From Gimesia chilikensis (GTDB taxonomy: Bacteria > Planctomycetota > Planctomycetia > Planctomycetales > Planctomycetaceae), in the NCBI RefSeq assembly GCF_008329715.1, contig NZ_VTSR01000032.1, positions 62,001 to 126,000 on the forward strand: DNA of 64,000 nucleotides, given 5' to 3'. Shown in pieces: positions 49,381 to 61,800 of the stretch (positions are counted from its first letter, which is position 1; every line of letters begins with the position of its first letter). Both the position numbers and the translations under genes were made by a program. The notes below the pieces were generated by a model, which saw only the letters and a program-made list of their open reading frames with translations, was not told where the DNA came from and searched no databases.

Positions 49381-49875
49381 TTGCAGCGCGACCTGCAAGT
49401 GAAAAACCTCCTTACTGTATATCAGTTCCACTTTGAGCTAAATGGGTTTAAACACCTGTTAAAAAGCTGGAAAACAAGCATGATATTCAGGTATAAATAT
49501 ATGGTTATGTACCAGCGGGCCTGCCTATCAGCTGGTGATCAATCCGTTTGATACTTAATTGGTGGTCTCATTTCTCAACAGCAGAGGTCTGTTTCTGCTG
49601 CCATCCCTTAAGTATTTACCCGCCCACAGTTTCTAAAACAGAACGAGACTGTGAAAGATTTAAGGATCAGATTGCATGGTACTACCCGCTCAAGCTGACG
49701 ACCTGTCTGCAATTTTGCGTCAACACATTTCTCTGTGTCGGTCTCATTGCTCTGCATGATGCAGTTCTTTCCGGGATTTATGTTCTTGAATTGTGTCTCG
49801 TTGCATCTGTTCTTACGTGAGTTTTCCCTCTGCAACAAACCGGGCTGAATCATTTACCTCTGAGGAGTTGGCAGG
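49381..49875. other. AT-rich leader region of the giant gene
   Basis: About 500 bases without a convincing gene; a 90-codon frame at 49548-49820 lacks a ribosome-binding site. GAGGAG at 49862-49867 is the ribosome-binding site of the giant gene. The rest probably holds its promoter and 5' leader. Confidence 0.4.
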
Positions 49876-52800
49876 ATGCTGCTTACTAACTGGCTCAAAA
49901 CACTCACTTCCCGTTTGCGGAGACGGACCGTAGTTCGTTCCCGCGATCGCAGGGCTCTGCGGCGTTACTGGCAGACGGCCTTGAACAATCAGATCTCCAC
50001 GGTCGAAGTTCTGGAAGATCGGACCCTGCTGACGACGATCACAGGGACGACACCAGACGGCACGGGGGCTGAAGAGGATCATCCGGTCAATCAGTACGGT
50101 GCTGAGGCACACTGGATCCCCATCAATTATTCCGAAGCTGAAGCAGCTCCTGTTACAGGTGGAGCACCTCCTTTTTCTGTCAGTGATACATTTAACCTGA
50201 GTTCACTGGCCGGGGCCAACCATACGATTTATCTCGATTTCAACGGCCATACGACAACGGGTACGTACTGGAATGAATACTACGCATCCGGTAGTAGCAT
50301 CGTCACGCCTGCTTATGATACTGATGGCAACGTCGCAGTATTCAGTACCGCTGAACACGAAGCGATGCAACGCGTTTGGCAACGGATTGCTGAGGATTTT
50401 GCTCCATTTAATGTGAATGTGACAACCGTAGAGCCACCAATCAGCGATCTGATCAAGAGTAATACCGCAGATACCAGATGGGGAGTGCGTATCGTCATTG
50501 GTGAGAACACCTTCTACCACGCCGCTGGTGGCGTAGCATTTCTTGAGTCATTCAACTGGAACTCGGACACACCAGCCTTTGTGTTCAACACGGAAATGTC
50601 TGAAGTCGCCTTGGCAATCACCCACGAAGTGGGACACACACTGGGGTTGACCCACGATGGTACACCAACCCAGGAATATTACCGTGGTCACGGCAGCGGT
50701 GTAACGAGTTGGGCACCGATTATGGGGTCCGGCTATAACCGGAATCTGATTCAATGGAGTAAAGGTGAGTATACGGATGCCAATAACAACCAGGACGACT
50801 TGAGCATTATCACAACCCAGAACGGGTTTGATTATCGTGCCGATGATCATGGAAGCAGCATTATCTATGCATCAACTGTTACCGACGGTATGGCTTCCGG
50901 AATCGTTGAGCGAAATACGGATGTGGATTATTTCCAGTTCACTACTAATGGTGGCGATGTTCACATCGATCCATTTATCGAGGATCCCAACCTCGACATT
51001 CTTGCCAGATTATATGATTCAGGTGGCGCTCAGATTCAGACCAGTAATCCTGTTGGCGCTCTCAATGCGTCATTTACAGGACTGTCAGCAGGCACGTACT
51101 ACGTATCTATCGAAGGGACGGGTGAAGGAAGCGTTTCGGGAACGGGTTACTCGGATTATGGGAGTCTGGGACAGTATACCGTTACTTTCAGTGCGCAGGT
51201 TCCGACGCTGGATGTGATCAGCGATATCACACTTACGGAAAACGCTACTTTGCAGACGGTGAACCTGAGTGGGATCACTGCAGGCCTTGGAGAGTCGCAG
51301 CCGTTGCGGGTCACGGCGTCCAGCAGTCACACGGGCCTGATTCGGGATCCGCTGGTCAGCTACACGTCACCGGACGGAACGGGGACATTGACGTTTACTC
51401 CAGTCGCTCATCAGCGTGGTACAGCGACGATCACAGTGACGGTGGAAGATGGAGGTCTTGATGGTGACCTGGATACACCGAACGACAATGTCATGTTCAG
51501 CCGTACTTTCGATGTCACGGTGAATGCAGTCAACGGTGTTCCGACCATTTTCAGCCAGGGGGAACTCCTGCCTGATCCGGCAGCGAATCCGGCAGCAGGT
51601 GATGAAACGGGGAGTGCGGTCGCCGTAGATGGGGACTGGATGGTTGTGGCTGCTGAGTATTATGACAATCGCGACGGGATTGTTTATCTGTATGTTCGGA
51701 ATGATGTGAATCAAACCCCGGATAATCTGACAGACGACGCGTGGGATTTTCATTCGACAATCTATGCCCCGACAAATGGAGTTGAGCCAGGGTATTATTT
51801 CTTTGGCAAGTCTGTTGCCATTGATGGAAATACACTGATTATTGGTGCCTCTTATGCAGACGATGGAGACCTTGCGGGCTCTGTTTATTTGTATCAGTTA
51901 AATGAGGGGACCGAGCCGGGGCACGAGGATGATGTCTGGGTACATCAGCGGACGTTCACGCAACCTGCTGACGGGCTCTTTGGGGACCCTTTTCCCAGGG
52001 GCTTCGGTCCGTCTGTCTCAAACTTTGGTCACAGTCTCGCGATTCAGGGGCAGACAATAGTGGTTGGGGCTCCGAATGCCGATGTGGATGAAACAACGAA
52101 AAGAGCAGGGGCTGTATATGTCTTTATGACGGATGATAGCTGGAACACTTACTCTACCAGCAAACTAACGGCTTCAGATGCAACTGACTATGCATACTTT
52201 GGAGAATCCGTTGCGATCAGTGAAGATGAAAACACGATCATCGCGGGGGATCCCTATCATAGCTCTGGGGATCCCCCTGGTTACCTGGATGGAGCCGTTT
52301 ACCTGTTCAGCAGGGATACCAGCGGAACCACGAGTCCGGTAGATGACAGCTGGTCTGAGTTCAAAATGTTGACCGCTGTCGAAACTGACTCCCAGTTCGG
52401 GACTTCTGTAGGCATTGAAAACGGAATTGCTGTGATTGGCTCTAACGGTGATGCTTATGTGATTCAGGAGTCAGAGAACTGGGATGTTCTCACTTCCCTG
52501 GCAGGCTTTGGTGAGACAAAGCCGGTTCGATTTGGCCTGGGAGTTGCGATCAGTGGGGATGTGATTCTCGTCGGTGGACCGGACTTTACTGATCCTGCTG
52601 ATCCGGGAGCCATCTATCTGTTCGATGGCTGGAATGGATGGGAAGCTCCTGATTTAGAAAAACTGTATGCCCTGGATCCGAATCTGAATGAAACCTTTTT
52701 CACCGAAAGTATCGCCATCAGTGGCGGAACCATTATCGCTGGCTGGCATAATCATGCCCACGATGGAGTTCAGACAGGGGTTGCTTATGCTTATGAGTAT

Positions 52801-55800
52801 CAGCCGGTCATCGATCTCCAGGCGGATCTCATAGACGGTAGTCTGGTCATCAATAACCTGACCAATGAAAATGCCTCGGTCAGCCTGTCCGTGAGCGATG
52901 GTGCGCTGGTCGTGACTCATCCGGACAATCGCCTGGTTCCACCTGTAGAGGGAAATCAGGTCAGTCTGACTCAATTCACAATACCGCTGTCCGCACTGAT
53001 TTCAGGGGAGATCTATATCAATGGCGGTGCTGGTGATGATCGGGTGAGTGTGGATACTTCCCTGGCGGCTGCGGGATTGAAGGTGATCTTCACCGGCGGA
53101 GAGGGGGTCGGTTTTGACAGTCTGGAGGTGACCGGGACTGCGAGTTCTGCTGAATATCTTTTTGAAAATGAACACGATGGCAAAGTCCAACTGAATAATT
53201 CCGGACTGGATTTGATCAGTTATACCGGGCTGGAACCAATTACGTCTTCCATCGATGCGGCTCAAGTAACACTGATCTACAGCGACGTTGACGAAACGAT
53301 CTCCGTCAGCAGTCCTGCGAGTGGCCAGCTCAGTGTAGATTCGACTGCTGGTGAGATCATTTTCTTCCAGGACTTCACCGGAAAGCTGACGCTGGATGCG
53401 GGGGCCGGAATCAATACGTTGAACCTGAATGATCTGGGAACCAGCCTCACTGCAGATTTTGAGATCCTCGACAGCGCGGGGACTGAGACGGTGATTCTGG
53501 TGGATACTCTGAATCTGGGGAGTGGGAAGATTTCCATTGCTGCCGAAACGGTTCAGATTGCAGGGGCGGTGACGGGTACAGGTGATGTCGAGATCGCTGC
53601 GACTGCCATCGAATTCGCCAATGCAAACAGTTTACTCAATACCGGTGCAGGGAATATCGAACTGATTTCCATGGATGATCTGCTGGTGGCTAATCTCGCC
53701 ACCACAGGGAATGTCAGCCTGACTTCGCTGAATGGCGATATCAGGAGAGTAAACAGTTCTGAAGAGTCTACGGTCTCTGCTTATTCGGTTGTGTTGTCAG
53801 CAGAAAACGGAGCGATTGGATCAGGAGCGCTTTACCCTTTACTGACAGAGGTCAGTTATCTGGAAGCGGTTGCTTACGGTGAGATCAACCTGGAAAATAC
53901 AGGCGATCTGATCATCGGAGGAGCGAGTGATCTGGTGGGAGTCGAAGGACTCGGAGGTGAATCCGTTCAAATCTTTACTAATGGTAGCCTGCAGGTTAGC
54001 GAAGATGTGGTATCACCCAAACAGCTGTTTCTAAAGACCAGTGATTCTGATGATCCTTCCGCCGATCGTAATCTCATTGTAGATTCAGGAGTGGTTTTGC
54101 AGAGCACCACGCAGATGTTTATCTGGTCCTGCGATGATTTGTTGATTGAGCAGGATTCATTGCTGATGGCTTTTGCGATCAGTCTCACAGTTGATTCATC
54201 TGGTGGAAATGATGTCGATGGTGGAAGACTGGACTTGCTGGGACAGTTGGCAGTTTCCAATGGCCCCTATGCTTATGTGGAAGGTGGAGCTCAAGCCGAT
54301 TCTTTTTATATCAGTCCCAGTCTGAATAACAGTATTCTGCTGCAGGCTTTCGGTCCGAGTTCTCCAGGGGATTCGTTGTATTATTATAATCCCGAAGGTG
54401 TCACTGCGACTCAGATCACATCCAGCACGAATACTGGTACTGTCACGTTTTCAAATGGTTATCAGGATATTGTCCATATCAGTGTAGAAAATGTGCAGGG
54501 AGCAGGTGCGGCCCCTCAATCAGACCCTGCGAGGTTGATGATCGCGGGTACCAGCGGTGATGATGTCTTAACGGTCAATACGGTGGATGCTGATTCCGGT
54601 ACCTGGCAATTAAATGACGGCCCTGTCGTTAATTTTGATGGCATTGAGAGCTTTTCATTCTTCGGGCTGGCAGGTGACGACCGTCTGGTGATCAATAATC
54701 CGGTGGATGGGGTATTTCATCCACCGGGAGGTATCAATTTTATCGGAGGAACGGGTGGGGAGACGTGGGGTGATACCCTGGAAATCATCGGGGGTTTCGT
54801 TGCTGACAGTGAGTTCGAATTCATAACTCAGAATCGAGGCAGGGTGTTTTATGGAGATCTGGTTGCTCCTGCCATCAATTACTTTGATCTGGAAGAAGTC
54901 TATTCCGAGTTGTCAGTCACGAATCAGCGCCTGTATTACAGTTATCCAGATGCGCAATCTCTCTCCATCAGTGATGCCGGAGCAGGGGTAACTGCCTTTG
55001 ATGCTGCGAATGGTGCTCCTTTGAGGCTGATGGCGCCGATCGAAAGACTTGCTTTCCAGTATGGAAATAATTCACTGAAAGATTATCAGATCGATCTGAA
55101 TTCGATAGGGACCGGATTTACTGGTGAGCTGATCATTAATGATCACGATGACAATCTCATGGTGATTCTGACCGATGGACTGAACCTGGGCAGTGGTGAT
55201 GTCACGATCGATGCGGAAACCGTCCAGATTGCAGGAGCAGTAAGCGGATCTGGAGATCTGGGTATCAGTGCGACCACGATCGAGTTTCTGAATACAAACA
55301 GCTCTCTCAATACGGGGGATGGTGATCTCAGTCTGCTGGCATCGAATACGATTGATCTCGGGCAAGTGATCAGTACGGGGAGTGTTGAGATCACTTCTTT
55401 AAATGGAGACATCAATGACAACAATGACAGCGTGAATAATATTACTGCGGCGCGGGCAATTCTGTCTGCAGTCAATGGCTTTATTGGTTATACCCTGGAC
55501 ACAGTGCTTGGAAATCTGGAGGCGGTGGCATTTGGAAATATCGACATCACCAATACCGGCGATCTGATTATCGGAGGGATCAGTGAACTGGAAGGGATCG
55601 AATCGACTTATAGTCGGGTCTTCGTCCGTTCTTACGGGGGCATGCAGGTAACTGAGAATGTGTTCTCTTATACGAGTCTATTGCTTTCGACGCAGGACTC
55701 GGAAATTGCCAGCCTGGATGAAGATATCCTGGTTCACTCAGGGGTAACTCTGCATTCGGACATGAGCTGGGTTGCCCTCTATTCCGACGATGACCTGACG

Positions 55801-58800
55801 ATTGAGGAGCAGGTGACGCTCGAGACGCTCTCTTCCAATATCTATTTACGCGTTAATGATCAAAGTGCAGATGGAATCGGAGGTGTGCTCAAACTGTCTG
55901 GGAATCTGATAACTCAGGAACCAACTTATCGCGCTTTGGTTTACGGTAGCGAGCAGGCTGACACCTTCTGGATCGCCCCCAGCCTGAATTCCCAAATGAC
56001 TGTGAATGCTCGTTTACCTGCTACTCCAGACCTGATCGGTGATACGCTGAATTACTTACTTCCCGACGGGGAGACGGTGACATCGATTCCGTCAAGTGAT
56101 GCAAATGGTACTCTTACATTCTCGGGCGGTTATCAGAATATCTCTTATAATAACGTTGAAACACTGCAGCAGGGAGATCTTTCACAACTGGCTGGTCAGC
56201 TAAGAATTGATGGTACTGCCGGCGATGATGTGCTCACGATTAATGCGACTGATGCGAATTCCGGAACCTGGCAGCTCAATGGCGGACCAGCAGTGGCATT
56301 TTCTGCGATTGACGAACTCGCCTTTTATGGTCTGACAGGTGACGACCGGCTGGTTATTAATAATCCTGCGGGGATGATTTTCAATCCGGTGGGTGGAATT
56401 CTGTACGATGCCGGCGGTCAGGTGGACGACGAACTGAAACTCACAGGGGGATTCGCAACTTCAGAAGAGCATCGTCTGGTAGCAGGCCAGCATGCGGTCT
56501 ACTTTAACGGCAGTGCTGAGGCTACGATTCGCCATCTGGGAGTCTCCAGGGTTCTCTCTGAGCTGGATACGGCGGAGACCACCTTGACAGGAGACAGTCT
56601 GACGGTCTCCTCCAATGACGGTATTCAGACCAGTGTCACGGGTGATGGCACCTCAATTAATTTTGCCAGTCTCACGGGGGCGTTGTCTCTCCAGGGGGAT
56701 ACGGACACCACGACCATTCAGCTGAACGCTTTAGGATCCGGTCTGACAGGTGCCCTGAATTTCGGTGGTGGAAAACAGGAAGTGCTGATCTTTAACGATG
56801 GGCTGGATCTGGGGGACAGGGATTTCACTCTTCAGGTTGGTACTGTTCAGGTTGCGGGAGCCGTGACGCGGACGGGAAACCTGGAGATCGAGGCGCCGAC
56901 GATCGAGTTTACCAATCCTGACAGTTCGCTCAATACCGGTGATGGCGACCTCAGTCTGCAGGCTGAGAATTCGATCAATCTTGGGGAAGTGATCAGCACG
57001 GGGACTGTCACGATCACATCATTGAATGGTGCCATTTTTGATTACAATGAAGATTCAAATAATATTACGGCGTCACGGGCGATTCTGTCTGCGGTCAATG
57101 GAGCAATAGGAAACACCAGCATCATCGAGGCTGGAGGAGCAAGTACTAATTCGCTGGAGACGACAATTGAGTATCTCGAAGCGATCGCTGATGGAATCAT
57201 CGACATCACTAATTCAGGTGACCTGATCATCGGTGGGATCGGTACACTGAATGGGATTGAATCGATTCATGAACGAGTGGTAGTCAGTGCTTATGGGAGC
57301 ATTGAAGTTCGGGAGGATATCACAGCCTATGCTCAACTGTTGTTGAGGACAAAGGAATCGGCACTTGACTCCCTGAATGAAGACATACTTATACAGTCAG
57401 GTGTGACACTACATTCGGAAACGATTTATGTTGGGCTTTATTCCGACGACGACCTGACGATTGAGGAGCAGGCCCTTCTTCAGGCGCCTGCAAATCATAT
57501 CTATTTACGTGTTAATTATAACAGTTCAGATCGAGTTGGAGGAGTACTGAGACTTACCGGAATAGTGGAGACCCCGGAACCCAATTATCGCACTTATGTT
57601 TACGGCAGTTCGTTTGCTGATTCTTTTCTGATTGCTCCCAGTCTGAATTCCCTGATTACTGTGATTGCGAATTCTCCCGCATCTCCGGATCTGATAGGCG
57701 ATACACTGAATTACTTACTCCCGGACGGGGAAACTGCTACGTTGACTCCGAGTAATGACTCTGATGGTATTGTATCATTTACCGGAGCGTATTCAGACAT
57801 AACCTATACAGGAATTGAAAATCTGCAGCAGGGCGATCTGTCACAACTGGCTGGTCAGTTGAGAATTGATGGGACCGCCGCCAATGATGTGCTCACGATC
57901 AATGCGACCGATGAAAATTCCGGTACCTGGCAACTCAACTCTGGGCCGGAAGTGGTGTTCTCCGATATCAATGAGCTGGTCTTTTATGGCCTGACGGGCG
58001 ATGATCGGCTGGTGATCAATCATCCCGACGGCGCGATTTTCAATCCGACTGGTGGAATCCTGTATGACGGCGGCGGTCAGGCAGGGGACGAACTGGAACT
58101 CACAGGGGGGACACTCCAGTCCGTACAACATCGGCTAGACGAGGGACAGAATGCGATCTATTTCAACGGCTCTGTAGACCCCATTGTTCGTTATCTGGGG
58201 GTGGGAACTGTCATCGCGGATACCGATGCTGTGGCGACCACAGTGGTGGGTGACAGTCTAACTGTTTCCTCGGATGATGGCGTGCAAACGCGAGTCACCG
58301 GTAATACGGGAGTGCTCTTTACGAGTTATTCTGGTTTCCTGGCGGTGGAGGGGACCTCGGCATCAGCGACGATTCAACTCAATTCACTGGGATCGGGTGT
58401 GTCCGGAACGCTGCTGATTGGTGGTAACCAACAGGAAACCGTGATCTTAAACGATGGCCTGGATCTGGGCAGCGCAGATCTCACGATCCACGCGGGTTCC
58501 GCGCAGGTGACCGGTGCAGTCACGCGTGCTGGTGATATTCAGATCGAAGCAAACACGATTACTTTTGCAGATGCGAATAGTGGGATTGATGCCGGTGCAG
58601 GAAATATCGAACTGACTGCCAGCGAAGACCTGATCGTTGCTAACCTGACAACAACGGGGACAATTTTTCTCACTTCATTAAATGGGGATATTCATAAAGG
58701 CACGATTGGAGCAGCCCTGATCAAGGCTTTTTCTGCCGTATTGTCCGCTGAAAAAGGTAATATTACTGATTTTGGTTCATCCAGTGAGCTCTTTACAGAA

Positions 58801-61800
58801 ATAAGTCATCTGGAAGTTATTGCCTATGAAGGGGTTAGGATCAGAAATACCGGAGACCTGACCATTGGTGGGGTCAGTGATCTGGTGGGAATCGAAGTTT
58901 CTGGAAGTGGCTCGGTAATGATAACCAATACGGGGAGCCTGCAGTTCAGCGAGGATGTGATCTCCGTGATGTGGCAGAGTTTTACAACACTGGATGTCAA
59001 TGATCCCTCGGCCAATAGTAATCTCATTGTAGATTCCGGAGTACTTCTGCAAAGCGCTGAAACCATTCATCTTGTATCATGTGATGACCTGCTGATCGAA
59101 CAGAATGCATTGTTGACGGCTTCCGATATCCGTCTCTTTGTTGATGCCGGTGGCAGTAATGATCTCAGTGGCGGGAGACTGGATTTACTGGGAGAGCTGG
59201 CAGGTTTTTGGAACTCTCAAGTGCGAATCTATGGAGGAACGCAGGCGGATTCCTTTTATATCAAACCCAGTCTCAGCAACCCGATTTTGGTTGATGCTCA
59301 TGATCCGACCTCTCCTGGAGACATGTTGTATTTTTATACCCCGGAAGGTGTCACTGCCACGTTGTCCAATTCCAGTACCACCGTGGGAACAGTAAGCTTT
59401 TCAGATGGCTATCAGGACATTCTCCACTTTGATGTGGAAACTGTAGAAAATGCAGGCACACCTCCCGAACCAGATCCAGGCTGGATCTCAGTCGCTGGTA
59501 CTTCCGGCAATGACGTCTTGACGGTCAACGCGACGGATTCGAATTCCGGAACCTGGCAATTGAATGCTGGGCCTGTGGTCAGTTTTGATGACATCGAAAG
59601 CTTCACATTCTTTGGTCTGGAAGGTGATGACCGGCTGGTGATTAATAATCCGGTCGATGGGGTGTTTCAACCTGCAGGAGGGATCAACTATGGTGGTGGT
59701 TCAGGGGGCGAGACTCTGGGAGACACTCTGGAAATCATCGGGGGTGTGATTGAAGACAGCGAGTTTGAGTTCGTTGCTAATAACCGTGGCCGGATTTTTT
59801 ACGGAAATGGGGCTGCACCAGCGATCAATCACTTCAATCTGGAAGAATTGTCTTCTGAGCTTTCGGTTACAAATCAGCAGATCTATTACAGCTTTCCGGG
59901 AACACAGCCACTCACAATCAGTGAAGCCGGGGCAGGTGTGACTGCCTTTGATTGCGTTTTTGGTACCCCGTTAAAACTGATCTCGCCCATCGAGACTCTG
60001 ACGCTGCAATTTGGTAATCATCCTCTGAATGATTACCAGATCAATCTGAATTCCCTCGGAGCGGGGTTCAGTGCCGACTTGATTTTCAATGATCGGGATG
60101 ACAATACCAGCATCACTCTGGGGGATGGACTGCACCTGGGTAGTGGCGCTGTCTCTATCAACGCGGAAACCGTTCAGGTCGCAGGAGCTGTAAGCGGGGC
60201 AGGCGACCTGGATATTGTCGCGACTACAATTGATTTTCCGAATACAAACAGTTCGCTCAATACGGGCGATGGTAATCTCAGACTGCAGTCAGAGAATTCG
60301 ATTAACCTTGGGGAAGTGATCAGTACGGGAAACGTTGAGATCACTTCGCTAACCGGCGACATCACTGATAACAATGACAGCGCGAACAACATTGCGGCTT
60401 CGCGGGCAATTCTGTCTACGATCAATGGCCGCATCGGTTATACCCTGGAGACCGAGGTCGGAAATCTGGAAGCGGTGGCATCTGGGGATATCGACATCAC
60501 TAATACCGGCGACCTGATCATCGGTGGTGTCAGTGAACTGGAGGGGATTGAATCGACTAATGGCCGAGTCATCGTCAGGTCTTTTGGGGGCATCGAGGTA
60601 CAGGAGAATGTGTCCTCATATACAAATCTGTTGCTTTGGACGCAGGACTCAGCAGTGGCCAGCCTGGATGAAGATATCCTGGTTCACTCAGGAGTGACGC
60701 TGAAATCGGAGACAAACTATGTTGGCCTGTATTCCGACGATGATGTGACAGTCCAGGAACAGGCCCTGCTTCAAACGTCCGCGCATCATATCTATTTTCA
60801 AATTAATTATGACAGTGCCGATGGGGTTGGAGGTGTACTGGATCTGGACGGAAAATTAATTACAGAAGGGCCCTCCTATCGTACTTTAGTTTACGGCAGT
60901 TCCCAGGCAGATTCATATCAGATCGCCCCCAGTTTGGATTCTAGAATTTTCATTCAGGGTTACCATTGGTCCCAGACGGAGACGCTGGATGATGAGCTGA
61001 TTTATTATATTCCCCAAGGAGAAGTTGCTACGCACAATATTAGTGGGCCGGATCAGGGCCAGATCTCTTTCAGTGGTTCGTATCAAGATATCGGGTATAA
61101 TAATGTGCATACACATTTCCTGGCAGGCAGTCTGACGCTGGAAGGAACAGCGGGTGATGATGTCTTAACGATCAATGCAACAGGTGCCAACTCCGGCACA
61201 TTTCAATTCAACGAAGGGCCGGTCGTTGCGTTTACGGATCTAACAGACCTGACATTCCGGGGACTGGAAGGAGATGACCGGCTGGTTATCAATCATCCGT
61301 CGGAAGGTCTGTTTGCGCCTCTGGGAGGAGTCCTGTTCGAAGGAGGGGGGCAGACGACGGAAGACACGCTGGAGATTTACGGTGGAACAGCGTCTTCAGT
61401 CGAACATCGATTTATCAACGAAAATGATGGTAGTATTATCTATAACGGCCAGACGACAGCAGCGATAACCTACACGGGGTTGGAACCGGTGCTGGATACG
61501 ATTGCCGCGACCGATCGCAGCTTCAGTTTTACTGGTAGTGCCGAGACGATCACGCTGTCTGATGAAGGCGATGCGGGCGATGGTGAGTCAATGATCGATT
61601 CCACACTCGGGGAATCGGTGGTTTTCACTCATCCGACAGGCATGCTGACAATCAATACCGAAGTCTTCGGCGGTACAGGATCGGATACCATTATCGTCAA
61701 CTCGGTCGATTCGACTTTCACGGCAAATCTGACAATCAACACCGGTAACGATGATACGGTGACACTGAATACGATTGATTCTGGATCCGGAAATGTGGAA

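Noticed and set aside
49548..49820. A 90-codon frame before the giant gene
   Set aside because: No ribosome-binding site, unusual composition (many Cys and aromatic residues), no family; likely chance in an AT-rich leader.
53512..61500. CRISPR-like or satellite DNA interpretation of the large repeats
   Set aside because: Period is ~1.65 kb, all units keep one reading frame, and lengths are multiples of three; this is protein repeat structure.
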